Below are positions 33,987 through 64,000 of a stretch of 64,000 nucleotides of DNA, in pieces. A program made the position numbers and the translations under genes. Origin of the DNA: Chamaelirium japonicum (lineage: Eukaryota > Streptophyta > Magnoliopsida > Liliales > Melanthiaceae). Below the pieces are notes generated by a model. That model saw only the letters and a program-made list of their open reading frames with translations. It was not told the origin of the DNA and searched no databases. Location of the stretch: assembly GCA_947650365.1 (NCBI GenBank), contig OX393549.1:93250956-93314955 (forward strand), given 5' to 3'. Numbering within the stretch: the first letter of the stretch is position 1; the number at the start of each line of letters is the position of its first letter.

Positions 33987-35258
33987 TCGTTTATTTCAGT
34001 TTTTGGCCGTTTTTCCCTGTTTTGGCCTTATTTTAGCATTTAGTTCTATTCCTGTTCTTGCCCAGTTCATGGGGGATGTCCATGATCTCATCCGAGGGCT
34101 TTTCGGATTGAATCCGGGTCTTCTCGGGTGAGTTTCAGCATTATATTAATAAAATTATGGGTGCGTGTGTTTGCGGGGTGCCGACGGACGAGATTAGATC
34201 TCGAAACCGACGGTTAGATGGCGAAATAACATAATTTAGATGACGTGGCACTTATGGGCTTCAGTTAGGATGTTATTGGGCTTATCTTAAGCCCAATAGG
34301 GCTTCTAAGACATGATGCCGCTCCCTCCTTTCCCTTTTCCCGTGAACACCACCGAACCCCCCCCCCCTTCCGCGCGGATCCCAAGGCCGGCCCCACCTTT
34401 TGTCCGTTCCCTCTCTTCTCTCTCTCTTCTCTCCCTTGTTTCTCTCTCTTTTTCTTGCCTTTCTTGGCCCTTGCATCCACACCATCCAACCCTAATTATC
34501 CTTTGATCTTGGCCATCGAAACAACAAACCCTAATCCTACAAAAGATGAAGAAAGAAGGAAGATTTCAGATTTGAAGAATTGCTGAACTTGTGCCTCTTC
34601 GTGAGTGCTTCCGGGTGAGACTCAAGTCCCCGATCATCGCCGCTTCCACGACTTCGCCTCGTGAAGGCCTTGGTGCAGTTTTTCCGAAGGTTCCGGCTTC
34701 TCCCGACGTCCGGCCTTGCTCCGTGTGCGGGATCATCGGCGCATCCTCGCAATCGACCCACGGCGGGAAACCCCAGGCAGTATCTTTTCTTTTCTTTATC
34801 TTTTCCCTCGCATCCGCATCATTTTCCATTCGTTTCCATTGCCTCCGCTCCGCATCGCAGCCGTCATCATCTTTTTTTTCATCGCTAGTTGAAGCCATAA
34901 TTGTGCCTATTTATTAGATTCGCTATCTATCGTCTGTCGGTAACCCTAGTAAGCATCCGTAGCCCTTTTCTTTATGAAAATCTGATACAAGCCTACTGTT
35001 TTATTTCAATATTTACTGCTGCGAATTAATCCTTTTATATGCTGAAATCTGTTTTTGTGATAATATTGTGTTTCTATTGTTTAAATCTTAATCCTGCTTA
35101 ATGTCGACGGCATAGAATTTTAGAACTGCGTGAGATAACTTTGTTTGCTGTCCTTTTGAGGCTTATTGCGCTATATTGATACCTGAACCCTAGTCATTGA
35201 CCAAAGAAAACCCTAAAAGGGTTCAGGATTGTAGTGTGCCTTATTGGCGCCTGCATCA
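33884..35258 (+). repeat. LTR 3 of the tandem array
   Basis: It ends GCCTGCATCA, followed at once by the CCTAT target repeat. Confidence 0.9.
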
Positions 35259-35295
35259 CCTATACATAGATGTGTGGCTCTTAAGGGGGGTGGAT

Positions 35296-35617
35296 TGCGA
35301 CGACCAAGATCTAATAGCTAATACTAAGACTCTTGTGGCTGTGATGCCAAGATGAGTGAGATGAGATGATGTATATAAGGTCACGAGTTAGCCCCACATC
35401 GCCTGTAGAGAAAGAGATCTCGAGCTACTTATATAATTTTCCCTTCCACACACAAAAGACATGTTTTAAAATCGTGCGCCGCTAAGGATCTCGTAAGAAC
35501 TCTGTAGTTAAGTATACTCGGGTGAGAGTAGTATTAGGATGGATGACCTCCTGGAAAGTCCTTGTGTGGGCAGAGACAAAGCGGACAATATCTTGTGTAT
35601 TTGGGGCAGATGTTACA
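35296..35617 (+). repeat. Cassandra right LTR with 5S-like core
   Basis: 5S-like part at about 35487-35575; more changed in the promoter boxes than the left copy. Confidence 0.85.
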
Positions 35618-35633
35618 CCCACAACCTTTATCT

Positions 35634-35636
<3 letters not shown>

Positions 35637-35685
<49 letters not shown>
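35637..35685. repeat. (TG)n microsatellite
   Basis: About 48 bases of TG right of the Cassandra element. Confidence 0.95.
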
Positions 35686-35689
35686 TAGG

Positions 35690-38020
<2,331 letters not shown>

Positions 38021-38146
38021 GAGTTAATTTGGTGTCGGATGTGCGATCAATTCGAGCTGCATCGCAACCTTCCATGTACTGCATGGGATTAGTACTGACA
38101 CTTGATATATAGCCTATTCCAACTGGAAGGCAGGAACACCATCTAA

Positions 38147-38432
38147 GAGCATCTCCAACGACCTCGCTTGGGCCATTGACCCACCAAAAGTGACAATGGA
38201 ATAGCTTTTGAAGCCCTCCAACGGACTCCCTTAACCATCACCACATTTATTTTCAAACTCATGAGGCTCACCCCAGTTCCTGGCTCGCTTGAGGATCATG
38301 AGATTTTATGTAGTAGGTAGTGGGTAGGGAGGCCATTGGAGTATGAGCAAAATCCACTCACCAAATCTGCTGATGTAGCAAGAATGCCTCACCATATTTA
38401 GCTTTTAGCAACGGGGGCTATTGGAGATGCTC
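38147..38432. mobile_element. Tourist-like MITE
   Basis: Inverted ends GAGCATCTCCAACG and ATTGGAGATGCTC, with TAA at 38144-38146 and 38433-38435. A TAA target repeat is typical of PIF/Harbinger-derived Tourist elements. 286 bp, non-coding. Confidence 0.75.
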
Positions 38433-38435
38433 TAA

Positions 38436-38812
38436 GACATCTCCAATCCTACACCAATACCCAGCAGCAGATTGGAATTTGGTTGCAGGAGAGCGAAAAA
38501 GTTGCTCCAACCCTACACCAAATTTTTATCAAATTAGGTTTCCACCAAATTTCTCCATGGGTTGACAGGGGTCGGAAACCACCCACCAAATCCTAACAAG
38601 CAACCGCTAGTATACTCCACTCCCAACGGTCATATTGGAGCTCTTTTTAAAAGATTTTAACTATCAAATTTGGGATAGAACTGGAGTGCTGCATATCAAA
38701 TTAGTTTTCATTAGATTTGGTGTAGAACTGGAACGCTCTCCATCAAACTGAGCTTTTAACCCTATCCTATATTAAATCTGAAGAAAATTTTAATGTAGGA
38801 TTAAAGATGCTC
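38436..38812. mobile_element. Second Tourist-like MITE, abutting the first
   Basis: Starts GACATCTCCAATCCTACACC and ends TGTAGGATTAAAGATGCTC. TAA at 38433-38435 and 38813-38815. It shares its left TAA with the right TAA of the preceding element. 377 bp, non-coding. Confidence 0.7.
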
Positions 38813-38815
38813 TAA

Positions 38816-41325
38816 GTACTTGATATACAAACATTTGAAATCAATTATTGAATCAAGAAAAAAAATATTAAAAAAAAAACACCACATGTGACTTTGGTCG
38901 GAGATACAGTGTTGGGCCGACCACCATCTCACTGCCCTCGCCCCAAACTGAAAGGCTTTTCTTTCAAACACAGCACAAAGATTTGGTGTCAGGTTCTTTT
39001 TCATAATTAGTTACATCTATATAACAAGGGAAGTCGGTTTTGTGCTGACTAGACAAAACAGAACAAAAAAACTTACTATAACAAACTGACTGGACAAAAA
39101 TAAACCGAATAGATATAACTATTTGTTCAAAAATGAATGCACGATCTCTCTTTGGTATCAAATCCCAAGCCATTTAAACTGCGCTAAACCCCTAAAATCT
39201 CGGCCCATTGAAACTGCACTAAACCTGACCGTTCATCATTTGTTCATTGTTCGCATCAATGGCTATAAACCCGCATGCTAAAATTTCGACCACTCAAAAC
39301 CATCGGGTCGAACTCGAGGAAACCGTTCAAATAGAGCTGTGATTGATCGATTATAGGATGAGGAGGAGTTGGTCGAGCCGAAGGCGCCCGCTTCGTGTCA
39401 ATCGGCACAGACGAGGAAATTGATGTCCCTATAAATGTCAGTGTTGTCATCGAAAGTGTTTTGTTGACGAAAACGTTCAAGTGTGTTTCCACCGAAGGCG
39501 GTCCGTTGTAGTGCCGACAAATGTGTTGCCGTCAAAGACGGCCCGCTGCAGTGTCGACAGGCACATGCATGCACTACTAACTAACATGATACATTAAAAA
39601 TTGGTTATTTTATTCACACCTCGAAATTACTTAACATACCCCATTTTCCCACGGTTCCCCTTTACACTTTTTTTTTTTTTTTTGATGAAAAGTATGCCCT
39701 CCACTTATCCTACCTCCAGCTCTTACCCCATCTCGTACTCCCCCTGTCATCCCCTCCTTCATTCACATTGCCTGAGCCGCCACCATCTCCCCCTCTCCTC
39801 CTACCACGTCACCGTAACCGATGTTGCATCCCCTTCCCCTCCTCCATCGTAGCAGCCTCCACCTGTCCCACCAGACATGGAGGAGGAGGAAGGGGAGATG
39901 ACAGCGGCTCCGACGCAGGGCCTGCCCAACAGTTGGCCCGTTTAGGCAGCCACCAAAGGCCCCCTGTTTACAGCGCATATGCACTTGGGCCTTGGATTTT
40001 AGGCCCAAAATAGTAGCAGCATGCTGCATGCTGGAGAAAAGAGGTAAGGGGAAGCGACGGCGCTCCTGCAAGGAGGAGGGAAGGGGAGGCAACCGTGGCT
40101 CCAACAAGGAGGAGGAGAAGGGGAGGCAGTGGCAGCTTCAGCGATGAGGAAGGAGGAAAGCAGGTGACGTATGAAGGAGGGGAAGCAGGTGGAGTACAGG
40201 GGAAGGGCAAACTGGCCATTTAAAAAAAAGATGAGGTTAAGCTCATCAATTTTTATTTTTTTTAGGGGTGGGGGAATAAAATTTTCCTAAAAACACACAT
40301 CAACATGATGATTTCAACAAAATACACAAGCACTGCATTTTCAGGTTCTGAACCTGACTATCCTTTACCTCACCTATGTTTCTATCAATCCCTGCATGGG
40401 CCTTCAGACAATCCTTACTCTACAAACCATAGTAAAGACGCTCCTGGACCGTCGGGTACCACTCAAAAATTGAACTCTGATGCGATGGCAGTTGCTGACC
40501 CGAGACATTTTCACCATACATCTGTCGACAAATCAAATAGGTCAGCAGGAACATTTGAGCAATAGACCGACACGAAGAAACTTATCAGAGGTGCAGTAAG
40601 AGATGGACGAGAATCTTTTAGAAAGTGACAAAAGGATGGGGGCGTCGCGAGAACCATCACTCCCATGGCGGAACATATCCGCAGCATTGCCTCTATGGTT
40701 TAGGGTTTTATCGATCGAATTGTAGACCATATGCACCGCAACAGAGACGACTGCAATCTCATGTATCAAATCTTTCCTTCTACCCTCTTCGTCTAGACTC
40801 TTTCCTATTCTAGGGGAACATCACATGATTGCTCCACGGTTGCACGAGCTTAAACTAGCCAATTGGCCTTTCAGGTTTCTTGGCATGTCCCTCGCTCTCC
40901 AATTTACCTTGGTCAGTTTTTCAGCACAAATGTTTGGGAAAAACTTGGATGGGAGGCCCTACCGCATAACGTTGTGGGGATACCTATCACCGCACGTCAT
41001 ACAACGGGCTCCTGATAATTGCCTTGTGGGGGCCACCGAAATGCTCAAGTGTGGCGCGCTTGTGAGACGTGTCCCCACATTGTTGTGCGGTAAGGCCTCC
41101 CCATCGAAGTTGCTCTCCAATCTTAGAGGGTTGATGTCAGGTTGACAGCCAATCACAAAATTCTGGCTAATCTTCCTTACCATCGACCACATCTTGATAG
41201 GATAAGACTTATATTATGATGATGAACTAAAACATAGTAATGGAAGGAAAAAAAGAAGAACACGCCGCAATGAATGATGACAGTTATGATAACGGAGATA
41301 TTCAGCAGGAGAAAGAAAAAAAAAA
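38816..41325. other. Intergenic downstream of APX6, no gene supported
   Basis: Mixed sequence. A CCTCC/GGAGG-rich part (39690-40200) yields chance ORFs on both strands. No recognisable protein or element ends. Confidence 0.4.
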
Positions 41326-41329
41326 GGGC

Positions 41330-41885
41330 TAATGTGTGAGAGGTCCCTGGCAACAGATCCATCCTAAGAACAGGACACCCTATAGTTTCAATTAGCCTAA
41401 GGTCCCTGCATTTGTTTGGTAAACCCAAAACTACCCCCATTTCTTCTCCCCCCTCTCCCGAGCAGCTCCGGCGGCGGCGGCGGCGGCTGCAGCGGCAGAG
41501 GCGGCTGCAGCAGCAGAGGCGGCAGGAGATCGGTCAGCCAGCTTCGGCGACGGCGGCTGTAGCAGAGGCGGCGAGGACAGTGGCCAGCAGCTCTAGCGGC
41601 GTTCGGTGGCGGTTCGGAAAGATCTCAGGTCTAGGGTTCATCCCATGGCATGTAGATCTCAGGGGTAGGTTCGGTTTGGTGGCAACGAGCAGCTCCAGCA
41701 GCAGCGTTTGGTGGTTCGGTGGCGGTGTTTGTTGGATCGGGCGGCGGTGGTTCATTGGTTCGGTGACATACCCAAAAATTTTGAAATGTTGTGGAGGGCA
41801 GCAATTTCGTCCACAGCATTTCAAAGTCCTTAGGCTTAAAAGTATCTCCTTAAAAGGAGTTTTCACCAACTTCCCCCCAAAAAAA
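41330..41885. repeat. Dispersed repeat of unknown family near the APX6 3' end
   Basis: The left end GTGTGAGAGGTCCCTGGCAA and right part ATCTCCTTAAAAGGAG with ACTTCCCCCC resemble the pieces at 61862-61900 (TGTGCCTAAGGTCCCTAACA) and 62430-62470 (ATCTCCTTAAAAGGAC). The middle here is CGG/CAG-rich (41470-41560) and unrelated. Possibly a non-autonomous element whose ends carry a warning-like pair of words; no target repeat was established. Confidence 0.35.
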
Positions 41886-41925
41886 TTATAACTCCTTCAA
41901 ATCGAGAGCATATTTTTTACCTGGA

Positions 41926-58232
<16,307 letters not shown>

Positions 58233-58239
58233 CTTCAAA

Positions 58240-60065
58240 ACATGTGAAACCAGACAAAAGTGTTAGTTTATGAAGCCTAAATGGCTGAGTAAGACATATA
58301 TGTAATAATACGGCAGATATGAACATATCCCCCCTACCCTTTTCTCCTAAAAAAAAAGAAGAAAAAAAGAAGCCCATATGTATGTAAATATATGTCTCCA
58401 AAAGAAAGAAAACATATCTTAGAGAAAACACTTAGAAACATAAAAGAAGCAATCAAAAATTCAGTATCCCACTTAAAAGAGCAGATCAGGCAAAGTCAAG
58501 AAAGCATCATTAACCGCAATAACTTCACAACAAGATCAATGCTTTCTTCACATTCTGCATCCTCGGGTAACATTAGATTCAGAAAATCACAACTAGTGGA
58601 ATGGAATTGCATGTTAATTGGTCAAATATTTCCAAATGCAATATAGGCATAAAATTTATGAAATAGGGTGGTGTTGTCATAGGGACCGGCCTAACCACAT
58701 TAGCAAGCATCAACATGGGCCTACAATGTCCTAATGCCCATAACTAGCACCTTATTTCTGCAGTAATATGCAAACAGCAGCCTGGGGTTTTGGGAAGCAA
58801 AACATACACCTGCCTTGATGCATGGACCCGCCTAAGAACCAGGTGAGAACAATCAACTTGAACAAATGGTGAGATTAGTTTTCTTCTCTTACTCTCTTTA
58901 TCTCAAAGCAAATTGCTAGGGTTAATTCCTCCGTATTGCTCTCTGATGGACCCTTATTTTGCTGAAGTTGCTCTAAATGCAAACTTATCTCAGAATTTTT
59001 CTAGTTTGGGCTATAGACCCCAGTATCCTCGGGTCCATAATGGGATAGCAGCGCCCAGATCCCAATCGAGATTACATTAGTCTCAGGTCTCAGCAACCCA
59101 TGATCCTTCTCTGAGCGAGTGATCATCCTCTTCCAGATGGTAAACAACTAAGAGTGTGACTAGTGTCTCCAGCAACATGAGACCGTGCAGGGAAAATGTT
59201 GATAGAATGTAACCCCGAGTTGAAGGGGATGAACACAAAAGCAGATGCCACATTAGCATACCTCACAATAAGGGATAGCCAAATCACAACAAAAATACAA
59301 ATAGACCATACCAAAACCATCAAGCCTGGTCCCATCTATTTGGAGTCGGCAACGAAAGTCCCGTACATGAATTTAAAAAATAAACTAGGTAAAGACCTTG
59401 TGAGAAAGAATGCGACCGATGCAAATATGATGGCCAACAATTTGTTTGGGATAACTCTACGGAGAAAACGTCAACAAAGAAGATCAGAGAATAACATATC
59501 AAGCAAACAACCCTATCTTTCACATCTATTCATCCATTGAAATATCACTGATCCAGCAACTAAACTTGTGAACCAAGACCAACCTATCATAGATCTATCC
59601 ATTCACCAAAGTACTGTCATTTATCCAGTCAGTTGAATTAGCGAAGCCATCCATCTCTATGCACAGATTTTCCGATCCATTTGAACTCCAAAACCATGGT
59701 TCTCACAGGCATCTTCATTTTGTGCCTTGAATGTGTCCAATATTTGACGATCTAAAAGAGTCAACACAACCATCCAACAAACATATCATAAGAAAGCATC
59801 CAACGGTCTAAAACAACGATGTGGACATTCCACATAGATCTCGAAGACAAATACTATCATCATAAGCATCTGAGTAGCCCATTAAGTTTCCACCTTACCG
59901 ATAATCGTTCCTTTTCATTGAAACTTGCTCATAGATGTTATTGGTGTAAGTCTATTGATTAAGTTCTCTTTTCTATCCAATTTCTCGCTGTAAGTTCTGG
60001 TATGAGACAGTTGCCCATGAAGACAAATATGCAGTCACGTTATACCCAACTTCAATGTGAAGAGT
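58240..60065. other. Upstream of APX6 exon 2; no gene established
   Basis: Should hold APX6 intron 1. A stretch near 59310-59350 (AAGCCTGGTCCCATCTATTT then GGAGTCGGC) resembles the 3' part of Au-type plant SINEs. Otherwise unassigned. Confidence 0.35.
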
Positions 60066-61861
60066 GAGGTGCCCAAACTCCAAAGAACTTGTTTATTAAA
60101 CATACGCCTCTTAAACATTTAGAAGAAGGCCCTCGGGAGGACAACGAATGCCATAAGGATGACGATCTGCAAATCCTTTCCTATGACCTAAAAGAAAAAC
60201 TAGTGAGGTTGCATTACATTTTGCATTCTACTGCATACGCATCACATTTAGAATTTGCAAATGACAGTTGCATTCACATATGTATACCGGATATGTATGC
60301 ATTCATCTCATCAGCATCAAGGCATTGTTTTCCCAAAATTATATGTGCAGAATTGGACAATGGTATGGTTATTAGTTCTTTTTGTTTGCCTTTGGTGATA
60401 GAAAAATATGAATTTTTATCGCCACTGCTTGAGCCAATATCATTTTCATTATGTCAAAATACCAATTGACATAACAGATAGATTTGGCAAACTTGTATTT
60501 TAGACTCTTAATCTGGTTAATGACTATTTGATAAATCTTCTAGGTAGGATAGAATCCACTTGTAAAGCTGATAAGGCAGGCCATTTTGTGCCACACACTA
60601 AGCACCTGAAACCCAAGCTATATGCGTGAGCCCTTTACCCGCAGTACACTACACCCATGCGACCTTTTCTTCATATGTCATTTGCTATTCTAATCCACAT
60701 GTTTACCTATTGACACTTGGATGAAATTGTTGCCCACGACTAATATGTGAAACCGAAGAAGAATTTCACTTGTGCTTTTAGGTGTTCACTTCCATATCTT
60801 GAGCCAGATCACACTTTGAGATGCAGATTCAAATGGCGACGATGGTCACTGATGACACGCTAGCTCATCTACCAGATGCAGAATATTTCCAAAGCAAGGA
60901 TTTGTGTTGTGTCTGCTTCCAGCGAAGCCCCCGCTAGATCCAGGGCCCTACTTGACAGGAGTATAGTTTTCAAAGTCCGGAGGACTTGAAGTAGGTGTAC
61001 GGTGTACCCAGAATTTTGTCACAGTTGAACCTATTTTGGCTTTCCCGCGACGATCCAAGACGCCAATTGGAGATCCATTTGTTTCATTACATAGCTTTTG
61101 TCTTTATGTTGAGCTTTGCTTCTTATATCATGTTGATCCGACTTGTGGATCTTGAGATACATCAATTTTTTTTTGCAGGTTAGCTTAATTATGAGGGATG
61201 TTCTCACCCGACCTGAGCCCAAGTCGCTTAAGTCGATCATAAATTGGGTTCAACGGACACCGTTGGATCTAACTGAAGATCCCACCTCAAATAGCCTAGA
61301 CAAAGCCAAGTAAGCAAGAAGAAAATAAGAAGAAAAAAAAAAGAACACATAGCCCTAGAGGATTCAAGGAAGATCGTACGGCTCCTTTCAGGAACAGTAC
61401 AATTTCACCACGTGGGTCGCGGCTTCCCCTTCTCTCACTCACGCTTCCCTCTCTTTCTCTCTCTTTCTTCTCCTTTTATATAAGTTCTCTACACAAGAGG
61501 GGATTGAATATTTGGATGAGAAAAGTTATTTTTCCTCCAAGGAGCGTGCATCACTTGTTTGGGATTCTTCATCGACTATCTTCTCAGCTTCAAATCATCA
61601 AGCTTCCACCTCCCCACCCACTTGATATTTCTTCCGATGAGAGATCGTCACCAAAGGACTTCTGCCCTGGAGATCATTCATCTTGGCCTTTTCCTCCGCT
61701 CTTCCGAGTCATCCCATGTCTTCCGCACTTTCATCCAAGTTGGTAACCATTATTTGTCCTACTGGCTATCATCTTTATTGCTTATTTGGACTTAAAACTT
61801 ATCTGACTTCATTCGTTTATTAGTTGTTGGATCTTTTATTGGATCTAGAATTTATTTTAGG

Positions 61862-62357
61862 GATAATGTGCCTAAGGTCCCTAACAAGAGATCGGCTTAA
61901 TGATAAGGACGAACAAAAGGATGCTTTAATTGTAGATCCCTTCATTTAAAAAATATCTATTTTACCCCTACATGCAGTGGTACAAGGAATCACATGAAGA
62001 GTAACAATTTGCTACAATGATTTCACTGTAGCAAAAAATAAAATAAAAAATGATTCTCAAAAACAAATTTGCTACAGGGAAATCACTATAGCAATCGTTA
62101 CTCTTTTAGTCTTTTATCACCAAATTGTTACTCTTTGCTACCACTATAGCAATTATTACTCTTTATTACCAAATTGAGTAACAATTGCTACAGTGATTTA
62201 ACTGGAGCAATTTTTTATCGAGATTTACCAACAAAAAAAAATGTACAGTGATTTCACTGTAGCGAAGAGTAACAATTCAAAAATAAAGAGTACAAATTGT
62301 GACTTTAGTATTAGGCACAGTTTTCTCATTTAAAGGGGATAAAAGTCAACAGAGGGA
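61862..62357. repeat. Insertion-like repeat with CTGTAGC palindromes
   Basis: Begins near TGTGCCTAAGGTCCCTAAC. 62009-62275 contains four to five short near-palindromes of the form GCTACAGTGATTTCACTGTA. The left end resembles 41330. Confidence 0.4.
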
Positions 62358-62802
62358 CTTGCTCTAAATACATCTTTTTTGAGAGGGACCTGGTGCAAAA
62401 CCATCTTATTGCCGGCCCTTTAGCTAAAAACGATCTCCTTAAAAGGACTTATTGCTAAGTCCCCCTTTATTTTAGTTGAATCTCAGCCTCTTGTGATATG
62501 ATCTGATAAGTTATTGTTGTGATTAATATTTTATGGTCTTTTGAATAGTATCGATATATGGAATATGCATCATTGGATCTTGCTCTAAATGCATCTTTTT
62601 TGGGAGGGACCCGGTGCAAAACCATCTCATTGTCTATCCTTTAGCTAAAAATGATCGCCTGAAAAGGACTTATTGCAAAGTCCCCCTTTATTTTACTTGA
62701 ATCAACCTCTTTGTGATATGATCTGATAAGTTATTGTTGTGATTAATATTTTATGGTCTTTTGAATAGTATTGATATATTGAATATGCATAATTGGATCT
62801 TG
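62358..62802. repeat. 221-bp tandem duplication
   Basis: CTTGCTCTAAAT.CATCTTTT starts at 62358 and 62579. Both copies run through AAAAGGACTTATTGC, CCCCCTTTATTTTA, TGATATGATCTGATAAGTTA and GTCTTTTGAATAGTAT to AATATGCAT.ATTGGAT. About 90% alike by eye. It lies inside the LTR part of the fossil. Confidence 0.85.
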
Positions 62803-62954
62803 CATGTGATAGGCTTTATGTTTATTTTGCTGAAATTAAATATTTAAAGTATTGAAATTAATTTTTATCGTTTAAACTCTGCACTTAAGCATGCTGAAGA
62901 AGTGAAGAACCTTGCATGCATCATTGGATGTATATTTTGTGCTTAAATTCACGG

Positions 62955-63680
62955 ATAGAAATGACAAAGTTGCAATCTTGTCATACATACGACTATACGA
63001 GTCATATGACCCAATGTAAGGCGCTCATGTACTAGGCCTGGAACAATTGTAACTAGCCCATTTTGTAGTTGTATGTAGGCCATTACTATCTTTAACCCTC
63101 ATATGTGGATTACCATACTTCACAATAATGAGAATGGGCTGCAGTGCCACACGTTCAGATTTAACAGATGGTGCGGCACCTTATTCTTCCTCTGCTCTCT
63201 CTATCCTTCTTTCCTTTCATTTGCATCTCCATCCATCTATTATCTACTATAACTCTACTTTTCCTTAGCTTTCTATTTCGTAATCCCTTAAAATATTTGT
63301 TGCTACCACCAATAGAGGAGCCAACTGGATCAGATAAAGATTCAGTGTTATGTTGGAATGAAATTTGTTGTGGCCGCTGCCACCAATAGAAGGGTCAACC
63401 TAAACTAATCCCTTGAGGTATTTATTGTTGGTGCTTTTCTATTCATGAAATCCTCCTGTGCCATCATAATAAAACAAGAATCTACAAATTTACAACCAAC
63501 AGGCTTCCTAATTAAACATCTCAGTCTAACGAGTGATTTCAGATCAACCTTTCCAAAGAAGCTCTAACTGAACTAGAACTTCGACACTAAAAACTAGGCC
63601 ATATGTGGCAAACCACTATGACATTTATTGGTGTGGGATTTGTAAATCCTCCATGATTAACTTCTACAAAAGTCTAAATC
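62955..63680. other. No gene established
   Basis: Mixed AT-rich sequence; a pyrimidine-rich stretch at 63170-63260. The missing APX6 first exon was looked for here and not found. Confidence 0.35.
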
Positions 63681-63686
63681 ATACAC

Positions 63687-64000
63687 TGATGCAGGCGCCG
63701 ATAAGGCACACTACAACCCTGAACCCTTTTAGGGTTTTCTTTGGCCAAGAACTAGGGTTTAGTTATCAATATAGCGTCAAATGCCCCAAAAGGACAGCAA
63801 CATCAATTATCTTAATAGAAAGTCTATGCAATCAACATGAAACGGGTTTCAGATTTAACAATAGAGATGCACGATTACCACGAAAACTAATTTCAGCATA
63901 TATAAAATTCAATCACAGCAGAAGATATTAAAATTGCAAGGCAGGCATGCATCAGATTTTATAAAGAAAGGGCTATGAATGCTTGCAGAGGTAACCGACA
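63687..64000 (-). mobile_element. Partial LTR of the array family, running off the window
   Basis: The plus strand reads TGATGCAGGCGCCGATAAGG and then AACCCTTTTAGGGTTTTC, the exact complement of the 3' end of the LTRs at 28741-35258. The rest lies beyond 64000. Whether it is solo or part of a full element cannot be seen. Confidence 0.85.

Larger units (their letters stand above)
28741..35258 (+). mobile_element. Three-LTR tandem retroelement (LTR-body-LTR-body-LTR)
   Basis: Three LTRs (28741-30116, 31312-32688, 33884-35258; about 1376 bp each) start TGATGAAGACC and end GCCTGCATCA. They alternate with two bodies (30117-31311 and 32689-33883; about 1195 bp). The array as a whole is bounded by a perfect 5-bp repeat CCTAT (28736-28740 and 35259-35263); the middle LTR has none. 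The primer site TTGGTATCAGAGCTC follows LTR 1 and LTR 2. Units differ at only a handful of positions. Neither body encodes gag, reverse transcriptase or integrase, so the element is non-autonomous. It looks structurally whole and young. The likely origin is one insertion followed by unequal LTR exchange between sister copies. Confidence 0.9.
28374..35617 (+). mobile_element. Cassandra-type TRIM element, interrupted by another retroelement
   Basis: Two LTRs, 28374-28693 and 35296-35617 (about 320 bp), start TGTGACGACC/TGCGACGACC and end TTACA. Each carries a 5S rRNA-like core with AGTTAAG and GAGAGTAGTA words, the defining trait of Cassandra. After the left LTR comes ATGGTATCAGAGTC (tRNA-Met primer site). 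Before the right one comes AAGGGGGGTGGAT (polypurine tract). Flanking 5-mers are CCCAT and CCCAC. Without the nested element its interior would be under 100 bp, normal for the family. The LTRs are clearly diverged, so it is moderately old. Confidence 0.85.
60070..62950 (+). mobile_element. Fossil of the gag-only retroelement family (3' part)
   Basis: The plus strand at 60089-60470 resembles the C-terminal part of the 819-residue gag (LHYILHSTAYASHLEF against [16 protein letters not shown]). 60560-60610 resembles [12 protein letters not shown]. 60925-60985 matches the end of that ORF and its purine tract (GTCCGGAGGACT). An LTR-like region starts at about 60987 and seems to end near 62880-62950 (GCTGAAAT, AAACTCTGCACTTAAGCATG), with a TATA-like TTTTATATAAG near 61475. 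The 5' part is absent, it is broken and old, and later insertions and duplications (61862-62802) have enlarged it. Confidence 0.65.

Noticed and set aside
39763-40219. Overlapping ORFs near 39.8-40.2 kb
   Set aside because: GGAGG/CCTCC-rich chance frames on both strands with no family match or splice context.
41412-41891. 159-codon ORF near the APX6 3' end
   Set aside because: CGG/CAG repeat translation (poly-Arg/Gln) in a dispersed repeat; antisense frame equally open.

Overview
This is a nuclear window from a flowering plant. The evidence is two split plant genes with GT-AG introns, plant-type mobile elements (Cassandra and TRIM LTR elements, Mutator-like and hAT transposons, Helitron ends), interrupted TTTAGGG-type repeat, and very long AT, CT and GT microsatellites. 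I cannot name the species. No prokaryotic operons, tRNA genes or CRISPR arrays were seen.

Two host genes carry the window, both on the minus strand. The first, about 27.4 to 10.4 kb, is a WVD2-like (WDL/TPX2 family) microtubule-binding protein. I rebuilt seven coding exons in phase, 448 codons, with one in-frame TGA before the TPX2 domain that an alternative splice acceptor would skip. The second, from at least 58.2 down to 41.9 kb, is an APX6-type haem peroxidase. Eight exons join in phase (239 residues, ending at a stop); the first, N-terminal exon was not found. Both genes are swollen by mobile elements sitting in their introns.

Region by region: 0-2.7 kb holds chimeric gene scraps (PPR and CCT3) and a Helitron-like 3' end. 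2.7-9.6 kb is a dense cluster of large palindromic (foldback) elements, each set between AT or CT microsatellites, with a second Helitron-like end facing the first. 9.7-10.3 kb is a hAT MITE. 10.4-27.4 kb is the WDL gene, with a young gag-only LTR retrotransposon (15.4-20.6 kb), a copia fossil and hAT insertions in its introns. 28.4-35.6 kb is a Cassandra element (5S-bearing LTRs) into which a three-LTR tandem retroelement was inserted, with perfect 5-bp target repeats around the whole array. 35.6-41.9 kb is intergenic with two abutting Tourist-like MITEs. 41.9-58.2 kb is the APX6 gene, holding a 333-bp TRIM, another large foldback, and an 8.4-kb Mutator-like element that carries both a decayed transposase gene and a plant-mobile-domain gene. 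58.2-64 kb has an old relative of the gag-only retroelement, tandem repeats and the edge of another LTR.

The most unusual feature is the set of foldbacks: different elements share modules (the same terminal hairpin, the same central hairpin, the same internal arm) in different combinations, and all lie in TA-type microsatellites, as known for the rice Micron element. Everything was read by eye; coordinates of repeat ends are good to a few bases where target repeats are cited and rougher elsewhere.
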